Source of the DNA: Oscillospiraceae bacterium
GTDB taxonomy: Bacteria; Bacillota; Clostridia; Oscillospirales; Acutalibacteraceae
Reading direction: 5' to 3'
Length of the DNA: 30,160 nucleotides
Assembly (NCBI GenBank): GCA_031262125.1
Contig: JAISII010000135.1
Coordinates: forward strand, 1 to 30,160
The stretch's first letter is position 1, and every line of letters starts with the position of its first letter. The translations under genes were made by a program, and so were the position numbers. This document shows positions 16,801-23,550 of the stretch, one piece after another. The notes below the pieces were generated by a model. It had not been told where the DNA came from, did no database searches, and worked only from the letters and a program-made list of their open reading frames with translations.

Positions 16801-16964
16801 AAAAACTGTACTTTGTTCTTGAAACAAAAGGCAGTACAAGCATGATAGATTTGCGAACAAAGGAACAGCTAAAAATTCATTGTGGGAAAAGACATTTTGA
16901 AGCTTTGAATGATGTTGAGTTGAGAGTTGCGAGAGACTGGCATTCATTTAAAGTCGGACGATAA
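13836..16964 (+). CDS. res: Type III restriction enzyme subunit Res (helicase-nuclease)
   Basis: A 1042-residue restriction subunit. The N-terminal superfamily 2 helicase has Walker A METGTGKT (87-94), motif II DEPQ (211-214) and SAT (238-240); motif VI is near ARQKVGRGLRLCV (about 525-537). The C-terminal PD-(D/E)xK nuclease is intact: PDW with Asp978, then ETK with Glu996 and Lys998. It should cleave DNA after ATP-driven communication between Mod-bound sites. It starts at ATG 13836 behind GGGGGA, 13 bp after mod. No frameshift or stop breaks it, so the system looks functional. Confidence 0.94.
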   Translation: MKLKFKDQSFQTDAVNAVADLFNGQEKFSSTFSIIEERQINLHKEYGIGNALQISVESLLANMQEVQKKNALPKTNSLENNQFCVEMETGTGKTYVYTKTIFELNKRYGFTKFIVVVPSVAIREGVYKSFQITEEHFGLMYDNVPYRYFIYNSAKLSDVRQFATSSNIEIMIINIDAFKKAENIINQQQDRLNGETAMRYIQDTNSIVIIDEPQSVDNTKKAKEAIASLNPLCVFRYSATHREKINLLYRLTPVDAYQMGLVKQICVSSNTIENDFNKPYVRLLSVSMDNEFSAKIEIDVRGKDNKVSRKTFTVKQDTDLFILSGERDLYEGYIIENIDCTLGRERIDFTNTEFVPLGKAIGSVDENLIKRAQIRRTIEAHFDKELMYYDKGIKVLSLFFIDEVAKYRTVEGGKGIYALMFEECYNELLNREKYAVLRDRFNTAVNKAHNGYFSQDKKGNYKDTKGDTLDDYNTYNTIMKDKEWLLSFDCPLRFIFSHSALKEGWDNPNVFQVCTLIEQKSTFTARQKVGRGLRLCVNQDGERIEDKNINLLHVMANESFAEFADTLQKEIEQETGVKFGVLQISLFSGMVYSETKEVEKTVTAEQAINVVDVLKANRIITENGNISVDIKPEEIELPPELEEVKPIIASIIENEKPIEIENLTGLTYKTKVTEEKTVTYEEAAELIEHFEKKEYITKSGKIKDTMKNDLLNGTLDLPQKYEAARERFENIISKADRKPQFRDASKDVVVRLKNQVIAESPYFKELWERIKQKTTYRVKIDTKLLVERAVKLLRELPQTPKARIISQTADIDIRESGVAHFERELRTVDIKNDYSNLPDIITIIAEETHTTWETALEIIEQSGRVIDFIRNPQLFIESIVEIIQDVRHELAIDGIQYIKLDGQQYYAQQIFDSTELLANLDKNAVAVNNSVYDYTVYDSSTIEKPFAIALDHDPDVKMFFKLPERFKINTPIGTYNPDWAVYLDCDGEEKLYFVLETKGSTSMIDLRTKEQLKIHCGKRHFEALNDVELRVARDWHSFKVGR

Positions 16965-17221
16965 TATTTACAATAATTTAATTGAAAATCAACGCAGATT
17001 ATGATACAATAATACCGTTGAACGATTGGCATTGAATCTTTCTCTGATACTAAAATGATACTAAAAAATCCCCTTGACCCAAATAACAAGGACAATGAGG
17101 ATAATAGAAATCATTAGGTATAAAATCGTCCAAACAAATTCGTTTAATATTGATATGAGCTTTGCGAGTGGGAATGATTCATTATATATCTAAAAAAATT
17201 ATAAAGAAAACAGGAAAAAAC
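16965..17221. other. Intergenic region carrying the right island boundary
   Basis: No gene is seen here. It contains a possible promoter (TTGAAA 16982-16987, 17-bp spacer, TACAAT 17005-17010) and the right copy of the flanking repeat. An ATG at 17156 opens a 12-codon frame across the repeat, with no supporting ribosome site. Confidence 0.5.
17013..17178 (+). repeat. Right copy of the imperfect direct repeat flanking the restriction island
   Basis: The blocks match 7664-7817 in order. They are TACCGTTGA (17013-17021); GATACT-AAAAT-GATACT with 11-bp period (17046-17062); AGGATAATAGAAATC (17098-17112, one mismatch to the left copy); and GCTTTG running into CGAGTGGGAATGAT (17159-17178, one base shorter). 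The exact common core is the 15-mer GCGAGTGGGAATGAT at 7803-7817 and 17164-17178. The two core copies are about 9.4 kb apart. Confidence 0.65.
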
Positions 17222-17569
17222 ATGTTGAAATTTGCTTGTATAAATATATCTTCTAAAAACCCAAAGGCTCTTGCAGAGTTTTATCGTAAAATAGGAGCAG
17301 CAGTTTTTGTTGATGGTGAAAACTATGATGGCTTCAATTTTGGTAATGACGAAAACCAATCCGGCATTTGCGTTTGGGATGAAAATATTTGGGGTAAATC
17401 TACTGCGGGCTATATCACCATTGTGTTTAAAACTAACAATTTACAGCAGACCCGCAATTCAATTATTGCAAACGGCATCGAATTACCTCCTATTCAAACA
17501 GCCGATTGGGGAGGTCAACAGTTGGTTTTTAATGACCCTGACGGGAACATAATTACAGTTTTAACTTAG
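17222..17569 (+). CDS. VOC-fold (glyoxalase/bleomycin resistance-like) protein
   Basis: A 115-residue single VOC-domain protein. The repeated beta-alpha-beta units are visible: FACINISSKNPKALAEFYRK at the start and GGQQLVFNDPDGNIITVL at the end, the latter being the common C-terminal VOC signature. VOC proteins are metal-dependent lyases, isomerases or dioxygenases, or drug-binding proteins; the substrate here is not evident. The frame is open from 17162, but ATG 17222 is preferred because it gives the family start and has AGGAAA upstream. It is the first gene to the right of the island boundary. Confidence 0.83.
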   Translation: MLKFACINISSKNPKALAEFYRKIGAAVFVDGENYDGFNFGNDENQSGICVWDENIWGKSTAGYITIVFKTNNLQQTRNSIIANGIELPPIQTADWGGQQLVFNDPDGNIITVLT

Positions 17570-17643
17570 GAGTGCTGTAATGAAATTAAAAATCTACTTT
17601 ATTTATGATTAGGGAAGCCCAACTTATAATAGAGGTTAAATAA

Positions 17644-18489
17644 ATGATTATTTCAGCGTCACGCAGAACAGATATCCCCGCATTTTACTCCGATTGGTTT
17701 GCTAATCGAGTAAAAGCGGGTTACTGCCTTGTTAAAAACCCGTTTAATCCTGCTCAGGTTAAGCGGGTTTCGCTGTTGCCAAAAGATGTAGACGGCATCG
17801 TTCTATGGACTAAAAACGCCGCTCCGTTACTCTCTAAAATAGAGGTTTTGGAGCCGTTTTTGTACTATTTTCAATATACTATAACACCGTATCACAGCGA
17901 TATTGAGGAAGGGCTGGCAAACAAAAAAGAAGCAGTAATCCCGGCTTTTTTGGCACTTGCCGAGAGAATCGGGAAAAAGCGAATGATATGGCGATACGAC
18001 CCGATTGTAATCACTCCTCGCTATACCTTTGAGTATCATATCAAAGCGTTTTCGAAATTATGTAAGTTACTTTCAAAAAGCACCGAAAAATGCATTATCA
18101 GCTTTGCAATCGAATACAAATCCATTGCGAAAAACCTTGCAAAAATCGGTAATATAGCATTATCTGAACAAGAAAAATTACGATTAGCAGATGCTTTTTT
18201 AACGATTGCAAAAGAAAACGGAATTACCCTTTGTGCCTGCTGTGAGATTCCCGAGTTATACGAGCTTGGTGTTCAATCCATATCTTGTGTGGACGCTGGG
18301 TTGTTTGGAGTAGACGCAACCCACGATAAAAACCAGCGTAAAGGTTGCAACTGTGCTGTCAGTGTTGACATCGGTGCGTACAATTCGTGTATGAACGGCT
18401 GCCGGTATTGCTATGCGAATCATAATGAAGTAATGGTTAGAAACAATTTTTTCACACACAATGCCGGTTCCGAGGTGTTGGTAGATTAA
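17644..18489 (+). CDS. DUF1848 family protein with a radical-SAM-like cysteine motif
   Basis: A 281-residue DUF1848 protein. It begins MIISASRRTDIPAFYSDWF, the family hallmark, and has LWTKNAAPLL and RYDPIVITPRY blocks. The C-terminal part has CNC (235-237) and C-x3-C-x2-C (Cys249, Cys253, Cys256, CMNGCRYC), the spacing of a radical SAM [4Fe-4S] site, but at the C-terminal end rather than the N-terminal end. The function is unknown; an Fe-S enzyme is likely. It starts at ATG 17644 with AGAGGTT upstream, 74 bp after the VOC gene. Between them a 10-codon frame behind GGAG (17580-17612) may be the start of a lost gene. Confidence 0.85.
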   Translation: MIISASRRTDIPAFYSDWFANRVKAGYCLVKNPFNPAQVKRVSLLPKDVDGIVLWTKNAAPLLSKIEVLEPFLYYFQYTITPYHSDIEEGLANKKEAVIPAFLALAERIGKKRMIWRYDPIVITPRYTFEYHIKAFSKLCKLLSKSTEKCIISFAIEYKSIAKNLAKIGNIALSEQEKLRLADAFLTIAKENGITLCACCEIPELYELGVQSISCVDAGLFGVDATHDKNQRKGCNCAVSVDIGAYNSCMNGCRYCYANHNEVMVRNNFFTHNAGSEVLVD

Positions 18490-18540
18490 AAGTAAATATT
18501 TTTGCGACGCTTAATAGCAGTTCTTTTATTTTACCGCAAC

Positions 18541-18569
18541 TTGTAAACCTTGTCGAAAAGTGATATAAT
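18541..18569 (+). promoter_or_regulatory. Promoter of the small transcription unit before pstS (TTGTAA-N17-TATAAT)
   Basis: TTGTAA at 18541-18546, a 17-bp spacer and TATAAT at 18564-18569. Immediately after it an inverted repeat, TTTACA-N7-TGTAAA (18573-18591), overlaps the start of the transcript and could be an operator or hairpin. Confidence 0.65.
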
Positions 18570-18598
18570 ACCTTTACATTGTTTTTGTAAATGGAGGC

Positions 18599-18697
18599 AT
18601 GGCGAATGCAGGAGAGATAATTTTAAAACCGAATTTGAGGATAACGCACTTTTGCAATATGTTAAGACAAAATTTTCAAGATGCATGCTGGGAATAA
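18599..18697 (+). CDS. Possible small protein of 32 aa with its own promoter and terminator
   Basis: This frame is too short for most gene finders. ATG 18599 lies four bases after GGAGG, 30 bp past a good promoter, and the frame ends 22 bp before a strong terminator. The product reads MANAGEIILKPNLRITHFCN then MLRQNFQDACWE, with two cysteines and no membrane segment. I do not recognise it. It could be a stand-alone small protein, a leader peptide controlling read-through into pstS, or part of a small RNA that happens to be open. A different ATG at 18591 gives only nine codons. Confidence 0.4.
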   Translation: MANAGEIILKPNLRITHFCNMLRQNFQDACWE

Positions 18698-18719
18698 AGA
18701 AAACAACGCAAAACAACAC

Positions 18720-18758
18720 AACCATACGAGAGAGAATTATCTTTCGTATGGTTTTTTT
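18720..18758 (+). terminator. Rho-independent terminator upstream of pstS
   Basis: A perfect 10-bp stem, AACCATACGA (18720-18729) and TCGTATGGTT (18744-18753), with a 14-base loop and seven T residues. It separates the small unit from the pst operon or attenuates transcription into it. Confidence 0.8.
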
Positions 18759-18814
18759 ACGTACTTTTTACAAAACAATACCTATAAAAACCACATTGTA
18801 TGCCTATACTAATA

Positions 18815-18833
18815 TTGCAAGAAATACTTGCAA
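18815..18833 (+). promoter_or_regulatory. Inverted repeat TTGCAAG-N5-CTTGCAA in the pstS leader
   Basis: Seven-base perfect arms begin four bases after a TATACT -10-like element (18805-18810) and about 25 bp before the pstS ribosome site. It could be an operator at the transcription start or an RNA hairpin at the 5' end that protects the pst message. Confidence 0.4.
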
Positions 18834-18870
18834 CAAAAAATTACGTAAAAAACTTTTTGGAGGCTACAAC

Positions 18871-19728
18871 GTGAAAACAAAAAAAATAGGCGCAATAATA
18901 GTAACAGCACTTATACTTATGACAACTCTGCTTGCCGGGTGTGCAGGCACGACGGACAAGATTGCCGTAATTTCCCGTGAGGACGGCTCGGGCACACGAG
19001 GGGCATTTATAGAGCTGTTCGGAATTGAAGTTAAAGGCGAAGACGGCACAAAGAAAGACACAACCACAAAAGAGGCAATGATAGCCAAACAAACCGACGT
19101 TATGATGGTTAGCGTTGCGGGCGACAAAAGTGCGATTGGTTATATCTCGCTGGGTTCGCTTAACGATACGGTAAAAGCAGTTGCAGTTGACGGTGCAGCG
19201 GCAACTACCGACAATGTAAAAAATGGCAGCTACAAGGTGTCTCGCCCGTTTGTAATTGCAACCAAAGGCGATGCAACAGAGGTTGCACAGGATTTTATTG
19301 ATTACATCCTTTCGTCCGAAGGGCAAGCGGTTGTTGCAAAAAGCTATATTGCCGTTAGCGACTCTGCACCTGCATACAGCGGCAGCAAACCGTCGGGCAA
19401 GGTTGTTGTGGCAGGTTCGTCCTCGGTTACCCCAATAATGGAAAAGCTGAAGGAAGCCTATATAAAAATCAACCCCAATGCAACAATCGAGGTTCAGCAA
19501 AGCGACTCTTCAACAGGGCTTGCATCGGCTAACAGCGGCACTTGCGACATTGCAATGAGCAGCCGTGATTTAAAAGAAGATGAGCTTGCAACACTTACGC
19601 CCATAAACATTGCCATAGACGGCATTGCGGTTATTGTAAACAAAGAAAACACTGCAACAGACCTTAGCAGCGAGCAAATAAAAGGCATATTTACAGGCGA
19701 AATTACCTCTTGGAGTGAACTTGAATGA
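18871..19728 (+). CDS. pstS: Phosphate ABC transporter substrate-binding lipoprotein PstS, halves in permuted order
   Basis: A 285-residue phosphate-binding lipoprotein. Start GTG 18871 lies eight bases after GGAGG; the frame upstream to 18550 is not coding. The signal peptide ends in LAGC (Cys24). Family blocks are present but swapped. The central/C-terminal blocks of ordinary PstS, SREDGSGTRGAF (35-46), AIGYISLGSL (88-97) and SRPFVIATKG (124-133), come first. The usual N-terminal blocks VVVAGSSSVTPIMEKL (178-193), CDIAMSSRDLK (225-235) and IAIDGIAVIVN (247-257) come last, after a flexible linker (about 162-177). The protein ends with FTGEITSWSELE, normally mid-protein. All phosphate-binding loops seem retained. 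It overlaps pstC (ATGA). Confidence 0.9.
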   Translation: MKTKKIGAIIVTALILMTTLLAGCAGTTDKIAVISREDGSGTRGAFIELFGIEVKGEDGTKKDTTTKEAMIAKQTDVMMVSVAGDKSAIGYISLGSLNDTVKAVAVDGAAATTDNVKNGSYKVSRPFVIATKGDATEVAQDFIDYILSSEGQAVVAKSYIAVSDSAPAYSGSKPSGKVVVAGSSSVTPIMEKLKEAYIKINPNATIEVQQSDSSTGLASANSGTCDIAMSSRDLKEDELATLTPINIAIDGIAVIVNKENTATDLSSEQIKGIFTGEITSWSELE

Positions 19729-20561
19729 GGCAAAATTTTAAAGAAAACTGCATGAGAGGAATATTCTTCCTCTCTGCAGCGGCATCGATAGCGGCGGTTG
19801 CACTGATTTGCTTGTTTTTACTTGCAAACGGTGTACCCGCCATTGGCAAAATAGGCATTGTAGAATTTTTGTTCGGCACAGAATGGTCGCCGTCGGATGT
19901 TCCCGCCGTTTACGGCATAGCCTCTATGATTGTGGGCAGTTTGTATGTAACCGCCGGGGCTATAATAATCGGCGTGCCTATAGGCATACTTACCGCTGTG
20001 TTTTTGGCAAAGGTTTGCCCAAAAAACTTATATAAAATTTTAAAACCCGGGGTAGATTTGCTTGCGGGTATTCCATCTGTTGTGTATGGTTTTTTTGGTA
20101 TGGCGGCAATTGTACCGTTGTTTGGCAACAGCATAATGTCGGCTTGCATTTTGCTGGGGATTATGATTTTGCCCACGATTATCGGAATATCCGAAAGTGC
20201 AATTCGTGCAGTGCCCGAGCATTATTACGAGGGCTCGTTAGCACTGGGTGCAGGGCATTACCGCAGTTTGTTTTTCGTTATTTTGCCGGCGGCTAAAAGC
20301 GGAATTTTGGCAGGCGTGGTGCTGGGAATCGGGCGTGCCATAGGCGAAACAATGGCGGTTATTATGGTTATGGGCAATCAGGCACGAATGCCCGGCTCGC
20401 TTTTATCGGGTGCAAGAACTCTAACCGGCAATATTGTTATAGAAATGGGCTATGCCGAGGGCTTGCACCGAGAGGCACTGATTGCAACCGGCGTGGTGCT
20501 GTTTGTGTTTATACTTATTATCAATGTAAGCTTTTCTGCTCTTAAAAGGAGGGAGAAGTGA
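19725..20561 (+). CDS. pstC: Phosphate ABC transporter permease PstC
   Basis: The 278-residue membrane subunit of the high-affinity phosphate importer, with about six hydrophobic segments. Conserved blocks are LLAGIPSVVYGFFGMAAIVP and YYEGSLALGAGHYRSLFFVI (the EAA loop that contacts PstB), then GRAIGETMAV. Its ATG overlaps the pstS stop by four bases. It precedes pstA, as in most pst operons. Confidence 0.94.
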   Translation: MRQNFKENCMRGIFFLSAAASIAAVALICLFLLANGVPAIGKIGIVEFLFGTEWSPSDVPAVYGIASMIVGSLYVTAGAIIIGVPIGILTAVFLAKVCPKNLYKILKPGVDLLAGIPSVVYGFFGMAAIVPLFGNSIMSACILLGIMILPTIIGISESAIRAVPEHYYEGSLALGAGHYRSLFFVILPAAKSGILAGVVLGIGRAIGETMAVIMVMGNQARMPGSLLSGARTLTGNIVIEMGYAEGLHREALIATGVVLFVFILIINVSFSALKRREK

Positions 20562-21397
20562 TGCGTAAATACAGTGAGAAAATTATGGCTATTATTACGT
20601 GGGCGGCGGCGATTCTTACGGCGGGCGTTTTGGTTTATATTATCGGCTACATTCTTTATAAGGGGCTGCCGTATATAAAACCCTCGCTTTTTGCGTTTGA
20701 TTATAACAGCGAAAATGTGTCGCTTATGCCCGCACTTATTTCTACCGTTATTATGACATTGCTGTCGCTGCTTATTGCCGTTCCGCTTGGCGTGTTTTCG
20801 GCTATTTTCCTCACCGAATATTCAAAGCGTGGCAACAAGTTTGTAAAGCTTGTGCGAATAACCGCCGAAACCCTCTCGGGCATACCATCTATTGTTTATG
20901 GCTTGTTTGGAATGCTGTTTTTTGTTACCTTTTTGGGGTGGGGATTTTCGGTGCTTGCTGGGGCGTTTACACTCTCGATTATGATTTTGCCGCTTATTTT
21001 ACGCTCAAGCGAAGAAGCCTTGCAGTCTGTGCCGGATAGTTGGCGAGAAGGCTCTTTCGGGCTGGGTGCAGGCAGGCTGCGTACTGTGTTTAAAATTGTG
21101 CTGCCCGCAGCATCGCCCGGTGTTTTTGCAGGAATAATTTTAGCCGTGGGTCGTGTGGTGGGCGAAACCGCCGCACTCATCTATACCGCCGGAACGGTAG
21201 CACAGGTTCCCGGCACTCCGCTGGCGTCGGCACGCACTTTGGCAGTGCATATGTATGCACTTTCGGGCGAGGGCTTGCACATCGGCGAGGGCTATGCCAC
21301 AGCGGTTGTGCTGCTTGTTTTGGTTATAGGTATAAACGCACTTTCGGCTTTTGCAGCAAAAAAATTGCTAAAAGGCAAAACCGGCAAAAAGGCTTAA
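20561..21397 (+). CDS. pstA: Phosphate ABC transporter permease PstA
   Basis: The second permease, 278 residues from ATG 20561. Blocks include TLSGIPSIVYGLFGMLFFV and WREGSFGLGAGRLRTVFKIV (EAA loop), and GRVVGETAALIYTAG. GTG 20558 would add one residue, but ATG 20561 is eight bases from AGGAGG and gives the common TGATG overlap with the pstC stop. It pairs with PstC to form the membrane channel. It is followed by 48 bp before pstB, the largest gap inside the pst genes. Confidence 0.94.
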   Translation: MRKYSEKIMAIITWAAAILTAGVLVYIIGYILYKGLPYIKPSLFAFDYNSENVSLMPALISTVIMTLLSLLIAVPLGVFSAIFLTEYSKRGNKFVKLVRITAETLSGIPSIVYGLFGMLFFVTFLGWGFSVLAGAFTLSIMILPLILRSSEEALQSVPDSWREGSFGLGAGRLRTVFKIVLPAASPGVFAGIILAVGRVVGETAALIYTAGTVAQVPGTPLASARTLAVHMYALSGEGLHIGEGYATAVVLLVLVIGINALSAFAAKKLLKGKTGKKA

Positions 21398-21445
21398 TTA
21401 AAAAAAGCACAGCACAAACTGAATTTTAAAGATTGTGAGAACGAA

Positions 21446-22201
21446 ATGGAACATTGCTTTAACATAGAAAACTTAGATTTATACTACGGCGACTTTCAAG
21501 CTCTTAAAAGTGTAAATATGGACATTAAGCAAAATAAAATTACGGCGTTTATCGGACCGTCGGGCTGCGGTAAGAGTACATTGCTTCGTACCCTTAACCG
21601 TATGAATGATTTGGTTGAGGGCTGCAAAATTGAAGGTGAAGTAAAACTTTTCGGCGAAGATATTTACGCCCCCAATGCCGATGTAACGCTTATCCGCAAG
21701 CGGGTGGGTATGGTGTTCCAAAAACCCAACCCCTTCCCAATGAGTGTATATGACAATGTAGCATTTGGACCCAGAACACACGGTGTTAAGGGGCGTTATG
21801 AGCTTGATGAAATTGTAGAAACGTCGCTTAAAAACGCCGCCATTTGGGATGAAGTTAAAGACCGATTGAAAAAGTCGGCACTCGGTCTTTCGGGCGGGCA
21901 GCAGCAGCGGCTTTGCATTGCAAGGGCTTTGGCGGTGTCGCCCGAGGTTTTGCTGTTGGACGAACCGACCAGTGCACTCGACCCGATTTCTACAGGAAAA
22001 ATTGAAGAATTATTGATGACTTTGGTAGAAAAGTATAGTATAATAATAGTAACCCACAATATGCAGCAGGCAACACGCATAAGCAACAACACAGCTTTCT
22101 TTTTGCACGGCGATGTGGTAGAATATGATGCAACAAAAAAACTTTTTTCTATGCCTGCCGATAAACGCACCGAGGATTATATTACGGGGAGGTTTGGATA
22201 A
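21446..22201 (+). CDS. pstB: Phosphate ABC transporter ATP-binding protein PstB
   Basis: A 251-residue ATPase of the Pst importer. Walker A is GPSGCGKST (37-45), the signature LSGGQQQRLCIARAL, Walker B VLLLDEPTSALDP and the H-loop VTHNMQQA. FQKPNPFPMSVYDNV is the PstB-specific Q-loop region. Its TAA stop overlaps the phoU ATG (TAATG). The ribosome site before ATG 21446 is weak (GTGAGAACGAA), so expression may lean on coupling or read-through from pstA. Confidence 0.96.
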   Translation: MEHCFNIENLDLYYGDFQALKSVNMDIKQNKITAFIGPSGCGKSTLLRTLNRMNDLVEGCKIEGEVKLFGEDIYAPNADVTLIRKRVGMVFQKPNPFPMSVYDNVAFGPRTHGVKGRYELDEIVETSLKNAAIWDEVKDRLKKSALGLSGGQQQRLCIARALAVSPEVLLLDEPTSALDPISTGKIEELLMTLVEKYSIIIVTHNMQQATRISNNTAFFLHGDVVEYDATKKLFSMPADKRTEDYITGRFG

Positions 22202-22857
22202 TGAGAAACAGATTTGACGCACAGCTTAACAAGCTGAACAACAGCCTTATAGAAATGGGTGCATTGGTGGAGGTTGCCATTGGCAACGCAACCCATGCTT
22301 TCGAGACTCAGGACGCAGAGCTTGCAAAAACCGTGCTTGCCGCCGACGATTTGGTTGACACCAAAGAGCGGGATATAGAGGCACGCTGCTTAAAACTACT
22401 GCTATCGCAGCAGCCTGTTGCACGGGATTTGCGGCAGATTTCTACCGCCCTCAAGATGATTACCGACCTTGAGCGAATTGGCGACCATGCAATTGACATT
22501 TGCGAGCTGTCGCTGTTTTTGTCTGACCAAAATTATATTCTTAACCCCGAGAATATCCCCGTTATGGCGTCGGTTACCCAAAAAATGGTAACCGAGAGCA
22601 TAGATGCATTTGTTAAAAAAGATTTAAAATTAGCAAAAGCGGTTATCGCCCGTGATGACGTTGTGGATGAATTGTTCGGCAAAACAAAAACCGAGCTTAT
22701 AAAGCTGGTGCACAGCAATGCCGATTTGGGTGAGCAGGCATTCGATTTGCTGCAAATTGCAAAATATTATGAGCGAATTGGCGACCATGCGGTTAACGTA
22801 GCCGAATGGGTAATTTTTTCAATAACGGGCAAGCATAAAGATACACAAGTCTTATAG
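22201..22857 (+). CDS. phoU: Phosphate-transport regulator PhoU
   Basis: A 218-residue PhoU with two three-helix repeats. Each carries the metal-binding type motif: ERIGDHAIDI in the first half and ERIGDHAVNVAEW in the second. PhoU links the Pst transporter to the PhoR kinase and keeps the Pho response off when phosphate is plentiful. It is translationally coupled to pstB and followed by phoP after 9 bp, so transporter and signalling genes form one unit here. Confidence 0.95.
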   Translation: MRNRFDAQLNKLNNSLIEMGALVEVAIGNATHAFETQDAELAKTVLAADDLVDTKERDIEARCLKLLLSQQPVARDLRQISTALKMITDLERIGDHAIDICELSLFLSDQNYILNPENIPVMASVTQKMVTESIDAFVKKDLKLAKAVIARDDVVDELFGKTKTELIKLVHSNADLGEQAFDLLQIAKYYERIGDHAVNVAEWVIFSITGKHKDTQVL

Positions 22858-22866
22858 GAGCTGAAG

Positions 22867-23550
22867 ATGCAAAAAATTTTTATAGTCGAAGATGATGATA
22901 ATATCCGTGAGCTTGTAAGCTATGCTTTGTTGCAGGCAGGGTTTGAGGTGAGCGGATTTACAGAAAGCACGGCGTTTGAAAAAGCCCTGCGGGAGGGTTT
23001 GCCTGCTTTGGTTTTGCTTGACATTATGCTGCCCGGTAAAAGCGGAATTGAAATTTTGCGGGATATTAGACAAAACGCAAAAACCGCCGCCCTGCCCGTT
23101 GTTATGATGACGGCAAAGGGTGCGGAATACGACAAAATTAAAGGGCTGGATTTAGGTGCGGATGATTATATTACCAAGCCTTTTTCGGTAATGGAGCTGG
23201 TTGCCCGAGTTAAAGCGGTTTTGCGGCGGGCAAATGCAAACAGTGCCGCTGCCGCCGAATTTTGCATTGATAAGCTTTTGCTGTCGGACAAGAAAAGAAT
23301 TGTTACAGTAAATGGCGAAGAAATAACTCTCACATTTAAAGAGTTTGAACTGCTGCGTTACCTTATGCAAAACATAGGGTTAGTGCTTGACCGAGATAAA
23401 ATCTTAAACGCCGTTTGGGGCTACGACTACGACGGCGAAAACCGCACGGTGGATATGCACATTAAAACCCTGCGGCAAAAATTGGGCAGTTGCGGGGCAT
23501 ATATTAAAACAATCCGCAACGTGGGCTACAAAATAGAGGGGCCGCTATGA
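22867..23550 (+). CDS. phoP: PhoP/PhoB-type response regulator
   Basis: A 227-residue OmpR-family response regulator. The receiver domain has acidic residues in VEDDDN (7-12), phospho-acceptor Asp52 in LLDIMLPGKSG, Thr82 and Lys104 in DYITKPFS. The C-terminal winged helix (about 130-225) shows LTFKEFELLRYLMQN and RTVDMHIKTLRQKLG. It is expected to activate pst genes when phosphate is scarce. ATG 22867 has AGGAGC upstream, and its stop overlaps phoR (ATGA). Confidence 0.93.
   Translation: MQKIFIVEDDDNIRELVSYALLQAGFEVSGFTESTAFEKALREGLPALVLLDIMLPGKSGIEILRDIRQNAKTAALPVVMMTAKGAEYDKIKGLDLGADDYITKPFSVMELVARVKAVLRRANANSAAAAEFCIDKLLLSDKKRIVTVNGEEITLTFKEFELLRYLMQNIGLVLDRDKILNAVWGYDYDGENRTVDMHIKTLRQKLGSCGAYIKTIRNVGYKIEGPL

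Larger units (their letters stand above)
18490..18870. other. Region upstream of pstS: small-gene transcription unit, terminator and pst leader
   Basis: These 381 bp hold, in order: a promoter (18541-18569); an inverted repeat TTTACA-N7-TGTAAA (18573-18591); a 32-codon frame (18599-18697); a strong terminator (18720-18758); a candidate pst -10 element TATACT (18805-18810); and a hairpin (18815-18833). No good -35 for pstS is seen, as expected for an activator-dependent Pho promoter, but I cannot find convincing repeated PhoP boxes. Confidence 0.5.

Noticed and set aside
9049..16964. DISARM or BREX system
   Set aside because: A SNF2 helicase plus a methyltransferase recalls class 1 DISARM, but no DrmA, DrmB or DrmC is present. 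No PglZ, BrxC or BrxL is seen for BREX. Mod and Res are clearly type III.
18767..18810. PhoP box array upstream of pstS
   Set aside because: One TTTACA is present, but the expected further copies at 11-bp steps do not match, so no Pho box is claimed.
18550..18870. 107-residue N-terminal extension of PstS
   Set aside because: It would run through a strong terminator and a different small frame. The signal peptide and ribosome site place the start at GTG 18871.
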